Part shown: positions 23,884-33,005 of the stretch, piece after piece
Numbering within the stretch: position 1 is the first letter of the stretch
Layout: every line of letters starts with the position of its first letter
Assembly: GCF_001424945.1 (NCBI RefSeq)
Contig: NZ_LMCW01000034.1
Coordinates: 91,831-155,830, forward strand
Reading direction: 5' to 3'
DNA length: 64,000 nt
Source of the DNA: Rhizobium sp. Root1203
Lineage (GTDB): Bacteria > Pseudomonadota > Alphaproteobacteria > Rhizobiales > Rhizobiaceae
Position numbers and translations under genes: made by a program
Notes under the pieces: model-generated
The model's input: the letters and a program-made list of their open reading frames with translations, nothing else
Told to the model about the DNA's origin: nothing
Database searches by the model: none

Positions 23884-25424
23884 GGGATCCAATCCAACAG
23901 GACGTCATCCTGCGTCTCGACGACGTGTCCAAGGTCTATTCGGGCATCGTCGCCGTCAAGCGCGCCAATCTCGAACTGCGGCGCGGCGCGGTCAACGTGC
24001 TCGTTGGGGAAAACGGTGCCGGCAAGTCGACCTTGATGAAGATCATTGCTGGCGTCGAGCGTCCGACACTTGGCCGCATCGTCCTCGATGGTAAACAGGT
24101 CTCTTTCGACAACCCGGCCGACGCGCAGGCGAGCGGCATCGGAATGATTTTCCAGGAGCTCAATCTCTTCGCCAACATGACGGTTGCCGAAAATATCTTT
24201 GCGACCCGCGAGATTACCCGGGGCATTAGGGGTATTGACCACAGGGCGCAGATCGAACAGGCCAACGCGTTTCTGCGACGGCTGGATGCCGGCATCAATG
24301 CCAAGACAATGGTCGAGGATCTGCCGATCGGCCAGCAGCAGCTGGTCGAGATTGCCAAGGCGATGTCGCTGAACGCACGGATCCTGATCATGGACGAGCC
24401 GACGTCCGCTCTGTCCGCGGCCGAAGTCGAGATCCTCTTCAAGGTTATTTCGGAATTAAAGGCGCAGGGCGTCGCCATCGTCTATATCTCCCACCGGCTC
24501 GAAGAACTGATGCGGATCGGCGACTACATCACGGTACTTCGCGACGGTCAGATCACCGGCCAGGCGATGGTGCGCGACATCGATACCAAATGGATCGTGC
24601 GCTCGATGATCGGATCGGACGCCAAGGATTTCGCCAAGGCGGTCGATCATCCCCTTGGAGCGGAGGCATTTCGGGCCGAGGAGATCAGCCTGCCGCGAAG
24701 AACAGGCGGCCTCGCCGTTGATCATGTCTCTCTCTCGGTCCGCGCAGGCGAGATCCTTGGCATCTATGGATTGATGGGTGCCGGTCGAAGCGAGTTCTTC
24801 GAGTGCGTCATCGGCAGGCATCGGCATTCCACAGGAAAGATCTTCATCGACGGCTCGGAGGTTCCGGAACGCGACACCACCCGCCGGATTCGGCGTGGGC
24901 TCGCCCTGATCCCGGAAGATCGCCAGCGTGAAGGCCTTGTTCAGGTGTTGTCGATCGCAAGCAATCTGACGCTCGCGAGCCTGCGGCGCTTTACCCGGAT
25001 ATTCCATATCAAGGCCAGCGCCGAAAAGCAGGCAATCGGTGAGATGATCCGCGACCTCTCGATCAAGGCTCCCAATCCCGATTTCGAAGTCACATCGATG
25101 TCGGGCGGCAATCAGCAAAAGGTTGTGATCGGGAAAGCCTTGATGACGAACCCCAAGGTCCTCTTGATGGATGAGCCAAGCCGCGGCATCGACGTCGGCG
25201 CCAAGGCGGATGTGTTTCGCACCATGCGTAGGTTGGCCGGCAAGGGCCTCGCAATACTATTTTCAACCTCCGACCTTGAAGAGGTCATGGCTCTCTCCGA
25301 CCGTATCGCCGTGCTGAGCAACGGCAAGCTGGTCGCTGTCTTCGACAGACACGAAGCGACGGAAGAAGCCATCATCGCGGCATCCGCCAAAGGCCACGGA
25401 CAAACAGGAAAGCTCGCGTCATGA
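23880..25424 (+). CDS. Sugar ABC transporter ATP-binding protein (RbsA family)
   Basis: 514 residues with two tandem nucleotide-binding domains. Domain 1 has an intact Walker A GENGAGKST and Walker B ILIMDEPTSAL, but a degenerate signature (LPIGQQQ). Domain 2 has a degenerate Walker A (GLMGAGRSE) with signature MSGGNQQKVVIGKAL and LLMDEPSRGID. This asymmetry is normal for RbsA/MglA proteins. It powers import with the permease whose start overlaps by four bases. Confidence 0.92.
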   Translation: MRDPIQQDVILRLDDVSKVYSGIVAVKRANLELRRGAVNVLVGENGAGKSTLMKIIAGVERPTLGRIVLDGKQVSFDNPADAQASGIGMIFQELNLFANMTVAENIFATREITRGIRGIDHRAQIEQANAFLRRLDAGINAKTMVEDLPIGQQQLVEIAKAMSLNARILIMDEPTSALSAAEVEILFKVISELKAQGVAIVYISHRLEELMRIGDYITVLRDGQITGQAMVRDIDTKWIVRSMIGSDAKDFAKAVDHPLGAEAFRAEEISLPRRTGGLAVDHVSLSVRAGEILGIYGLMGAGRSEFFECVIGRHRHSTGKIFIDGSEVPERDTTRRIRRGLALIPEDRQREGLVQVLSIASNLTLASLRRFTRIFHIKASAEKQAIGEMIRDLSIKAPNPDFEVTSMSGGNQQKVVIGKALMTNPKVLLMDEPSRGIDVGAKADVFRTMRRLAGKGLAILFSTSDLEEVMALSDRIAVLSNGKLVAVFDRHEATEEAIIAASAKGHGQTGKLAS

Positions 25425-26485
25425 CGGCGGACACCTCTTCCACATTCGGAGCCAAGCGGTCGAACGGCTCCGTCCTTCTGACCCTGATGAAGCTCAGAAC
25501 CTTCATCGCGCTTTTTGCCGTGATCATCTTCTTTGCGATATTCGCACCGAATTTCACCTCGACCGCCAACATGATCCTGATGTCGAAGCACGTCGCACTC
25601 AACGCCTTCCTGGCAATGGGCATGACCTTCGTCATCATCACAGGCGGCATAGACCTTTCGGCCGGCTCGATCGTAGGACTATGCGGCATGGTCGCCGGCG
25701 CCCTCATATTGAACGGGGTCGAATTGCCGATCGGCTACACCATCTTCTTCAACATGTACGAGATCGTGCTGATCACTCTGGCCGTGGGTCTGGCGATCGG
25801 CCTGATCAATGGGCTTTTGATCACCAAGCTCAACGTCGCGCCGTTCATCGCAACACTTGGCACGCTTTACATAGCCAGAGGTCTCGCCCTCCTATCATCC
25901 GATGGCCAGACCTTCCCCAATCTCGTCGGGCGGCCCGAATATGCGACCACCGGCTTCGACGTCTTCGGCGCCGGACGCATATTTGGCCTGCCCGTATCGA
26001 TCTGGATCCTGATCGTGCTTGCGTTGATCGCTGCATATGTTGCACGTTCGACCCCGATCGGAAGGCATATTTTTGCAGTCGGCGGCAATGAACGGGCTGC
26101 GCGCATGTCCGGCATTCGAGTGGATGTCGTCAAGATCTTCGTCTACATGTTCTCAGGGCTTTGTGCTGCGATCGTTGGCCTTGTGATCTCGTCCGAACTG
26201 ATGGCCTCACATCCGGCCACCGGCGAAAGCTTCGAGCTGAACGCAATCGCCGCGGCTGTGCTTGGTGGGACATCGATGTCCGGCGGGCGCGGAACAATCG
26301 GGGGTACGATCATCGGTGCCTTTGTCATCGGCATTCTTTCTGACGGCTTGGTTATGATGGGCGTTTCATCGTTCTGGCAGATGGTCATCAAGGGGTTGGT
26401 GATCATCATCGCGGTGGTCGTCGACCAAGCGCAGCGGCGGCTTCAGCAGCGCGTGACCCTGATGCAAATGGCAAAGGCAGGCTAG
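25421..26485 (+). CDS. Sugar ABC transporter permease (RbsC family)
   Basis: 354 residues with about ten membrane helices. Family motifs include GMTFVIITGGIDLSAGSIVGL near residue 65, NGLLITKLNVAPFIATLGTLYIARG, and the cytoplasmic coupling loop GRHIFAVGGNERAARMSGIRVD. ELNAIAAAVLGGTSMSGGRGTIGGTIIGA is typical. It forms the channel of the presumed D-apiose importer, and is followed two bases later by the dehydrogenase gene. Confidence 0.92.
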   Translation: MTADTSSTFGAKRSNGSVLLTLMKLRTFIALFAVIIFFAIFAPNFTSTANMILMSKHVALNAFLAMGMTFVIITGGIDLSAGSIVGLCGMVAGALILNGVELPIGYTIFFNMYEIVLITLAVGLAIGLINGLLITKLNVAPFIATLGTLYIARGLALLSSDGQTFPNLVGRPEYATTGFDVFGAGRIFGLPVSIWILIVLALIAAYVARSTPIGRHIFAVGGNERAARMSGIRVDVVKIFVYMFSGLCAAIVGLVISSELMASHPATGESFELNAIAAAVLGGTSMSGGRGTIGGTIIGAFVIGILSDGLVMMGVSSFWQMVIKGLVIIIAVVVDQAQRRLQQRVTLMQMAKAG

Positions 26486-26487
26486 GC

Positions 26488-27522
26488 ATGGCGGATTTGA
26501 ATGGTGCGCTCATCGGCTGCGGCTTTTTTGCAGTCAACCAGATGCATGCATGGCAGGACGTTGCGGGCGCAAAGATCGTTGCGATTTGCGACCGCGATCC
26601 CCAGCGTCTGAAGATCGTCGGTGATCAGTTCGGTATCGAGCGCCGCTACAGCGATGCCGCGCAGATGTTTGCCGATGGTGGCTTTGATTTCGTGGATATC
26701 GCGACCACGGTTCAGAGCCACCGCGCTTTGGTGGAGATGGCCGCCGCGCACAAGATCCCTGCGATCTGCCAGAAACCCTTTGCCAAGACGCTTGATGACG
26801 CCAAGGCCATGGTGAAGGTTTGCGCGGATGCCGACATTCCACTCATGGTGCATGAGAATTTCCGCTGGCAGACGCCAATACAGCACGTCAAGAAAGTGCT
26901 GGAGGACGGGATTGTCGGCGATCCCTTCTGGGGTCGCTTCTCATTCCGGTCCGGCTACGATGTCTTTTCCGGCCAGCCCTATCTCGCCGAAAGCGAACGC
27001 TTCATCATCGAAGATCTCGGCATCCATACGCTCGATATCGCGCGGTATATCCTCGGCGATGTCACGCAGCTCAGCGCACGCACGAGGCGCATCAACCAGT
27101 CGATCAAAGGCGAGGATGTCGCGACCATTCTGCTCGATCATGGAAGCGGCGCGACCTCGATAGTCGACGTCAGTTATGCGTCGAAACTCTCGACGGAGCC
27201 CTTCCCGGAAACCCTGATCGAACTGGATGGAACCGAGGGCAGCATAAGGCTCACGCAGGGTTACCGCCTTGAGGTCAATGGCAGGAATGGCACCGAGGTG
27301 TCGGACGTTTCGCCAAGGATGCTCTCATGGGCATCGCGTCCCTGGCACAACATCCAGGAAAGCGTGTTTGCCATCCAGCAGCATTGGGCCGATTGTCTTT
27401 CCGTGGGCGGCGAGACATCGACATCGGGTGCGGACAACCTCAAGACCTTTGCTCTTGTCGAAGCGGCCTATGAGAGCGCGGCCAGCGGCCAGGCAGTCGA
27501 TATCGGATCGATGCTGCGATGA
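26488..27522 (+). CDS. apsD: D-apiose dehydrogenase (Gfo/Idh/MocA family)
   Basis: 344 residues. The N-terminal NAD-binding Rossmann fold (GALIGCGFFAVNQMHAWQ) contains the family Lys-Pro motif (CQKPFAKTLDDAKAM). The C-terminal sheet domain includes VHENFRWQTPIQHVKKVL and EDLGIHTLDIARYILGD, whose His is the usual catalytic partner. Predicted reaction: D-apiose to D-apionolactone. It overlaps the lactonase gene by four bases, matching consecutive pathway steps. Assignment rests on cluster context; the family alone would not define the substrate. Confidence 0.83.
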   Translation: MADLNGALIGCGFFAVNQMHAWQDVAGAKIVAICDRDPQRLKIVGDQFGIERRYSDAAQMFADGGFDFVDIATTVQSHRALVEMAAAHKIPAICQKPFAKTLDDAKAMVKVCADADIPLMVHENFRWQTPIQHVKKVLEDGIVGDPFWGRFSFRSGYDVFSGQPYLAESERFIIEDLGIHTLDIARYILGDVTQLSARTRRINQSIKGEDVATILLDHGSGATSIVDVSYASKLSTEPFPETLIELDGTEGSIRLTQGYRLEVNGRNGTEVSDVSPRMLSWASRPWHNIQESVFAIQQHWADCLSVGGETSTSGADNLKTFALVEAAYESAASGQAVDIGSMLR

Positions 27523-29411
27523 GCGCGGCTGTCGATGCAGTCCTGATCTATGGAACAAACGAGGTCGAGCCGCAGCCAGTGAGCCTGAAGGCCGGCAGGC
27601 TGACCGCCGATCTGAGTGGCGGCAATCTTCGCACCATTGCCTATGACGGTGTCGAAGTGCTGCGAGCCGTGTCCTATCTCGTGCGCGACCGCGACTGGGG
27701 TACCTATGCCCCAGAGATCGCCGACCTGAAGATCGACCAGCGGGATAATGCTTTTGCGGTCAGCTATGTCGCGCACTGCCACGGGCCGGGTGCGACCGAG
27801 CTTATGATAACCGTCCGCATTTCGGCGGAAGCCGGTGCGCCCTTGATCTTCGAGGCTGAGGCACTCTCAAAAGGCGGCTTCGAGACCAACCGGTGCGGTT
27901 TTTGTATTCTTCATCCGATCGTGGGCGTTGCGGGAACGCCTGTCCTGGTCGAGCATTCCAACGGGGAGCGCGAGGAGACACGATTTCCCGATCTGATCGA
28001 GCCGTGGCAACCGTTCAAGGACATCAACGCCATCACCCATACTGTGATCCCGGGCCTTACAGCCAAGTGTTGTATGGAGGGAGATGTCTTCGAGATGGAG
28101 GACCAGCGGAACTGGTCGGATGCGTCCTACAAAACCTATGTCCGCCCTCTCGCGCTCCCATGGCCCTATTGGATACCGGCGGGCGACCCTGTTGTCCAAC
28201 GCATCGTTCTCGAGATTGTCGACGCCCGCCCCCATACGGCTGAGGCAGGGGCAGTATTGCGCCCGGTCGAGCTTGCCAGGGGAGAACGGCGCGGCCGGAT
28301 GCCTCCGATTGGGATTATCGTGACCCCGGAGGAAGCGGAGGCTGTCCTAGACGCGACTACAGCGCTTGCCGAAATCGGTCCGCAGGAATTGCTTTTCCAT
28401 TTTGACCCCGCAGCTGGGCATGATGCGCATGCGTTCAAGCTGTTTGCAGGCGTCCTGGAGCATCATGCGGGCAAGTCGACCCTCGAAATTGCATTGGCAT
28501 GCAAACGACCCGTTGATCTCGAGACCAGCGAAATTGCCGCGGCGATGCGTGGTGCCGGGTTCAAGCCCGACGCGGTTGTCGTTTCTCCATCCGTCGACCG
28601 GCAATCAACGCCGCCCGGGAGCAAATGGCCTGAATGCCCTTCCCTCAGCGAAGTCTACGCTGCTGCCCAGGCCGCCTTTGGGGGAATTTGCCTAGGAGGA
28701 GGCATGCTGAGTTACTTCACCGAACTCAATCGCAAGCGCGTACCGCCGGAACCGCTCGACTTCATCAGCCATTGCACGAATCCGATTGTGCATGCCGCCG
28801 ACGACCTGAGCGTGATGCAAACGCTCGAAGCCCTTCCCTTCATCACACGTTCGGTTCGCGCGATTTATGGCAACAAGCGGTACCGGATCGGACCCTCGAC
28901 CATTCCGATGCGCCAAAACCCCTACGGCAGCCGCACAATGGACAATCCGGATGGCGTCCGCATGCCGATGGCCAATAGCGATCCGCGTCACAATGGTCTT
29001 TTCGCCGAGGCCTTTGCATTCGGTTATGCGGCGAAGGTGCTGGATGCCGACCTGGAATGTCTGACGCTTTCAGCATTGACCGGCAAGTTCGGCCTTCTGG
29101 CAGGCCCGTCCGAGCCCGCCGGCGAGGGTGCCCGGCGCCCCCTTTTCAGGGCCGTGAAAACCCTGGCCAGGCTCGCTGGCTGCGAATGGGTAGAATGCAC
29201 GTCGTCGAATTCCTCGCGGATCCTGGCGTTCATCACGACGGCGCCGACCGCTACGATTTTGTGGATGGTCAACGTGACGAATAGCGCGCAACAGGTCGAC
29301 CTCGGGCCGTTCCGACGCGCTGATGGGACAATCGGCGGCATGCTTGGCCTGTCGCCCTATGAAGTCACATCGATTGCGCTTGCGGATAGATATTGTACCG
29401 AGGAGGCGTAG
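27519..29411 (+). CDS. apnL: D-apionolactonase
   Basis: 630 residues, a large protein without signal peptide. Features: VLRAVSYLVRDRDWGTY, a Cys/Asn-rich GGFETNRCGFCILHPIVGVAGTPV, VEHSNGEREETRFPDLIEPWQPF, and the C-terminal VNVTNSAQQVDLGPF. In the published oxidative D-apiose route ApnL opens D-apionolactone to D-apionate, and this is the only non-transport gene left for that step in the cluster. Last gene of the operon; no clear terminator follows. Confidence 0.82.
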   Translation: MSAAVDAVLIYGTNEVEPQPVSLKAGRLTADLSGGNLRTIAYDGVEVLRAVSYLVRDRDWGTYAPEIADLKIDQRDNAFAVSYVAHCHGPGATELMITVRISAEAGAPLIFEAEALSKGGFETNRCGFCILHPIVGVAGTPVLVEHSNGEREETRFPDLIEPWQPFKDINAITHTVIPGLTAKCCMEGDVFEMEDQRNWSDASYKTYVRPLALPWPYWIPAGDPVVQRIVLEIVDARPHTAEAGAVLRPVELARGERRGRMPPIGIIVTPEEAEAVLDATTALAEIGPQELLFHFDPAAGHDAHAFKLFAGVLEHHAGKSTLEIALACKRPVDLETSEIAAAMRGAGFKPDAVVVSPSVDRQSTPPGSKWPECPSLSEVYAAAQAAFGGICLGGGMLSYFTELNRKRVPPEPLDFISHCTNPIVHAADDLSVMQTLEALPFITRSVRAIYGNKRYRIGPSTIPMRQNPYGSRTMDNPDGVRMPMANSDPRHNGLFAEAFAFGYAAKVLDADLECLTLSALTGKFGLLAGPSEPAGEGARRPLFRAVKTLARLAGCEWVECTSSNSSRILAFITTAPTATILWMVNVTNSAQQVDLGPFRRADGTIGGMLGLSPYEVTSIALADRYCTEEA

Positions 29412-29652
29412 GGGCAGCCTGCGGAACCCGCGTCGAAATCATTTTGACATGATGGCCGAAAGGGACCAAATTTGTCGTCTGGATGGGCACCCAAACGCCT
29501 GAGCGGGCCTCGCTTGAGGATACCTCTCGATGGCGCGGTGCGCTGGGCCCGTCGACGGGCCACGCGGGCAATCACTTTGGCGTGACCGTGATCCAAGGGG
29601 GCACAAAACACCGTCTCAGCCGTTTGTCTTGTGAAAGCACAGGGTGATCAAA

Positions 29653-30153
29653 ATGAGCAAGCTCATAGTCTTTTGCCTGTCTCTGGTGGCGGCATTGTCG
29701 AGCGTGATGCCAGCGCACGCATTCCCATCCTTCAACGCCCCGACGGTACAGGCTTCGGACCGCCAGCTGATCCAATATCGTGGGCACTACGGCCGTTATT
29801 ACGGCGGCGGATGGGGCGGTTACCGAAATTATGGTCGCGGCTATTACGGTGGCTATCGACCGTATGGCGGGTATCGCTACGGGCGATATGGAGGCTACTA
29901 TGGCCGTGGCTTCTATGGTGGCGGGTATTATGGCGGCGGCTACAATGATTACGGACTGCTGTTCGGCGGCTTGGCGACAGGCGCGATCATTGGCGGTGCG
30001 CTCGCCCAGCCACGGTATTATTATGATCAGCCACGATATTACGGCAACTCGCATGCCGACTGGTGCTACTCCCGATATCGTTCCTACAGGGCCTACGACA
30101 ACACCTTCCAGCCGTATTACGGTCCTCGGCGCCAGTGCATCGGTCCCTATTAG
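29653..30153 (+). CDS. BA14K family protein with Gly/Tyr-rich repeats
   Basis: 166 residues from the ATG at 29653 (a GTG at 29644 is in frame). The signal peptide ends near AHA-F. Residues ~45-100 are a run of GGY/YYG/RYG units, low complexity. Then a hydrophobic LLFGGLATGAIIGGALA segment precedes the BA14K signature WCYSRYRSYRAYDNTFQPYYGPRRQC. BA14K was described as an immunoreactive, lectin-like Brucella protein. Similar secreted Gly/Tyr-rich forms are common in rhizobia. Long frames on the opposite strand here are repeat artefacts. Confidence 0.85.
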   Translation: MSKLIVFCLSLVAALSSVMPAHAFPSFNAPTVQASDRQLIQYRGHYGRYYGGGWGGYRNYGRGYYGGYRPYGGYRYGRYGGYYGRGFYGGGYYGGGYNDYGLLFGGLATGAIIGGALAQPRYYYDQPRYYGNSHADWCYSRYRSYRAYDNTFQPYYGPRRQCIGPY

Positions 30154-30796
30154 GATCACGGTGCCGAAGCCGGAACACCGAGGTCTCGCGGAAGAGCTTG
30201 AAACTGCACCATTGTTTTGGGTATTGCTCCCAGAAGCCCGACGACCGGGAGGGCGACGGACGTGGGACAACACTGTTGGTTCCAAAGCCAATCAAAGCCG
30301 GAGGCAAATGGCCGCCCGCCAGCTTCGCCACTGCTCGGGGCCCCGGCAGAAATGTACGGTTTATGACAGTTCACGCGTTTCTCGCATTCAATATCTAAAC
30401 CAGCTGGGCGGGCGTAGGAGACTGCGCCCAACACCGCCATTGGGTGGGTTCCTGCTCCCTCACCGCCGTCGAACAAATACCGGTGAACTTGCCTCCGTTC
30501 AATATGCATTGGCCAAACTCGAGGCGGCGGGCATCCACGCCTCTCCACAGGATGCCGAGTAACGCCGGGAAGATGCGCATCGGGCGATGGTCCTTATATC
30601 GGCGGTCCGCAACCTCATCCTGCCCGATTTTTCTGCTTACCGCTAAACGGAAATCAACGCGGCAGCCGCGGACTACACATTCGCGCGTATATAAGTCATA
30701 ACTCATATACGCGCACAGCCTGTCCGTGACCGAATTACATGCGCATGGAGGGGGTTGGCAGAGCCGGTAGAAATTGAACCATGCGAGGTAGCTCCG
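30154..30796. other. Long intergenic region without a supported gene
   Basis: About 640 bases. Several short frames are open, including one ending at 30562 with a protein-like tail (SVQYALAKLEAAGI), but none has a convincing start or recognisable family. A perfect inverted repeat lies at 30683-30714. This may hold decayed coding sequence or unrecognised regulatory RNA. Confidence 0.4.
30683..30714. promoter_or_regulatory. Perfect inverted repeat, candidate operator
   Basis: Ten-base arms GCGCGTATAT (30683-30692) and ATATACGCGC (30705-30714), 12-base spacer in which AGT/ACT also pair. It lies 83 bases before the downstream gene. Operator-like symmetry; the binding protein is unknown. Confidence 0.45.
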
Positions 30797-31453
30797 ATGC
30801 AGAGCAGTGAACGACTGCGCTTTAGAATGGCTATGACGAACGCACATTTGGGCGAGGCACTCCAGACACTCTGGAGAAGCCCTGATCTTGCACAGCTCTT
30901 TCCGGAATATCTGATTCTGCTTCACCAAATCATCCGCGCGAGCGTTCCGATGATGGAAGTGGCGCGGTCGGAAGCACTGAAGCTTTCTCCTTCCGATCCA
31001 CTCCGCCAGCCGCTTGCCGACTACCTTGCTCAGCATATCGACGAGGAAAAAGACCACGATGAATGGACTCTTGAGGACCTGGGTGCGATTGGCCTGTCGC
31101 GGCAGCAGATTCTCGATCGCATCCCCTTGCCGACAACGGCAGCGTTCGTCGGATCGCAATACTACTGGATTTTTCACCATCACCCGGTCGGGCTGCTCGG
31201 ATACATTTCCGTGCTGGAAAGCGATCCGGGGACCACAGACGTCTATGATGACCTCGAGCGCCGGACAGGACTTCCAAAACCACTGTTTCGTACCTATCGG
31301 ATGCATGGCGAACTCGACCCCCAGCACGTCAAGGAATTGGATGACTTTATCGATTCCCTGCCGTTGTCCGAAAACCAGATGTCCTTGATGGGCATCTCCG
31401 CCATGAGCGCGAGCATCGGTTTGGCGGAATGCGTTTCCCGGCTCACCTCCTGA
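30797..31453 (+). CDS. Iron-containing redox enzyme-like protein (haem-oxygenase-like fold)
   Basis: 218 residues from the ATG at 30797 (GAGG eight bases upstream; a TTG at 30755 is an alternative). All-helical, with His/Glu patterns typical of the haem-oxygenase-like diiron superfamily: LLHQIIRASVPMMEVARSEAL, LAQHIDEEKDHDEWTLEDL, WIFHHHPVGLLGYISVLES and RMHGELDPQHVKELDDFID. Members include diiron oxidases and oxygenases acting on small molecules. No substrate can be named. It stands alone, behind a long regulatory-looking region. Confidence 0.68.
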   Translation: MQSSERLRFRMAMTNAHLGEALQTLWRSPDLAQLFPEYLILLHQIIRASVPMMEVARSEALKLSPSDPLRQPLADYLAQHIDEEKDHDEWTLEDLGAIGLSRQQILDRIPLPTTAAFVGSQYYWIFHHHPVGLLGYISVLESDPGTTDVYDDLERRTGLPKPLFRTYRMHGELDPQHVKELDDFIDSLPLSENQMSLMGISAMSASIGLAECVSRLTS

Positions 31454-31579
31454 GAGGCGGGCGGTGGATTGCGGACTATGATATGATAGAATTGTGGTGG
31501 GCATTGCGCAAATGGCTGCTTGATCGAGATTGGCAAAAGGCGATATATCCGATGATACCGGAAATATCAGAGACCCTTG

Positions 31580-32248
31580 ATGTCGCAGCAGATCCTGAGT
31601 GAGACGATTGCGGAGAGCAGTTATCGGCGAATTCGGGCCGACATCATTTTCGGACGTCTGGCTCCCCGGCAGAAGCTGAAGCTCGAAAGCCTGAAGGATT
31701 CCTACGAAACCAGTATCAGCACGCTGCGGGAGGTGTTGAACCGGCTATCTTCCGAGGGCCTTGTCCTTGCTGAGGGACAAAAAGGGTTCGAAGTGTCTCC
31801 AGTGTCCGTTGCCGACCTCAAGGAGACGGCGGCACTCAGGCTTCTGCTCGAAACGCATGCGCTGGAGCAGTCCTTCATGTACGGCGACGTGGAATGGGAG
31901 GCTCCGCTGGTTTCCGCCCATTATAAGCTGGCGCGGATGGAAAAGGTGATGGCATCCGGCGACACCAGCAAGGCGGAAGACTGGAAGCGCTACGACTGGG
32001 AGTTCCACCAGGCGCTGATATCCGCGTGTGGATCGAAGCTACTCATGGAGACGCACTCGGTGATCTTCGACAGATATCTCAGATATCAGATGATCGCCCT
32101 ATCCTATCGTGGCGAAGTCGCAGCGAACGAACACCAACAACTACTCGACGCGGCGTTGCGGCGCGATGGCGAGACAGCCAAGCAAGTGCTTGCCCTGCAT
32201 ATCCAAGGCGGCGTCGAACACGCGCTGGCGAAGGGCACGCTGAAATAG
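31580..32248 (+). CDS. GntR-family (FCD) regulator 1 of the shikimate cluster
   Basis: 222 residues. Winged helix at the N-terminus (YRRIRADIIFGRLAPRQKLKLESLKDSYETSISTLREVLNRLSSEGLV), FCD domain after it. It starts at ATG 31580 (a TTG at 31577 abuts it). A GATGATACC motif lies just upstream at 31551-31559. It is clearly paralogous to the next gene (shared KLKLE/KIKLE, EGQ-GFEVSP, YDWEFHQA, GGVEHAL/SGVEHVL). Probably senses a quinate/shikimate-pathway metabolite. Confidence 0.85.
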   Translation: MSQQILSETIAESSYRRIRADIIFGRLAPRQKLKLESLKDSYETSISTLREVLNRLSSEGLVLAEGQKGFEVSPVSVADLKETAALRLLLETHALEQSFMYGDVEWEAPLVSAHYKLARMEKVMASGDTSKAEDWKRYDWEFHQALISACGSKLLMETHSVIFDRYLRYQMIALSYRGEVAANEHQQLLDAALRRDGETAKQVLALHIQGGVEHALAKGTLK

Positions 32249-32321
32249 ACACGATACGCGCATGTCTCGTCGTGCTCTGGGCTACCACCCCATCGACGAC
32301 AGTCCGGTAACAAGGAAAACC

Positions 32322-32996
32322 ATGCTCAAGCACGTCCAAGACCCTGCTGAAACAGTAAGCGATGTCGTTTTCCGGCAAATACGCCAGGACATCATTTCCG
32401 GGACATTGCCCCCGGGAACCAAGATCAAGCTGGAACAGGCAAAGGAGCGCTATTCCATCGGCATCTCCTCGCTGCGCGAAATACTGAGCCGTTTGACAAC
32501 GGAAAATCTCGTTGTCGCCGAAGGGCAGCGCGGGTTTGAGGTCAGTCCCGCGTCGCGACGGGAACTCCTCGAGCTCGCCGATCTCAGGATTGTTCTTGAG
32601 ACGTATGCGATCGGGCTTGCCTTCGGGGCGGGAAACCTCGAATGGGAAGGGCGGATCGTCGCCGCGCACCACAGGCTGGCTGCTGCTGAACGCAAGCTCC
32701 TCGCAGGCGATGTCTCTCGTACCGTCGACTGGGTGCGATATGATTGGGAATTCCATCAGGCGATCGTCTCGGCCTGCAACTCCTCGACGCTGATGGCGAC
32801 GTTGTCGTCCGTCTTCGACCGCTTCCTTCGCTATCACATGCTGGCTGAAAGCTTTCGCGGAAAGCCTGTAGTCGACGACCACAGGCTTCTGTTTGACCTT
32901 GCCATTCAACGTGACGTCGCCGGAGCGACGGACGTTGTCAGACGGCACGTCCAAAGCGGCGTGGAGCATGTGCTGAAGAGCGGCCGTATCCTGTAG
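32322..32996 (+). CDS. GntR-family (FCD) regulator 2 of the shikimate cluster
   Basis: 224 residues from ATG 32322 with AAGGA upstream; the longer frame from 32262 lacks a ribosome site. Winged helix (FRQIRQDIISGTLPPGTKIKLEQAKERYSIGISSLREILSRLTTENLV) and FCD domain (LETYAIGLAFGAGNLEWE, VRYDWEFHQAIVSACNS). Tandem paralogue of the preceding gene. It converges with the quiC-like gene, nine bases away. The two proteins could act on different promoters or form mixed dimers; the sequence cannot decide. Confidence 0.86.
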   Translation: MLKHVQDPAETVSDVVFRQIRQDIISGTLPPGTKIKLEQAKERYSIGISSLREILSRLTTENLVVAEGQRGFEVSPASRRELLELADLRIVLETYAIGLAFGAGNLEWEGRIVAAHHRLAAAERKLLAGDVSRTVDWVRYDWEFHQAIVSACNSSTLMATLSSVFDRFLRYHMLAESFRGKPVVDDHRLLFDLAIQRDVAGATDVVRRHVQSGVEHVLKSGRIL

Positions 32997-33005
32997 GCCG
33001 AGAGA

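Noticed and set aside
29572..30291. Repetitive Ile/Val/Ala-rich minus frame opposite the BA14K gene
   Set aside because: Mirror of the Gly/Tyr codon repeats; no ribosome site or signal.
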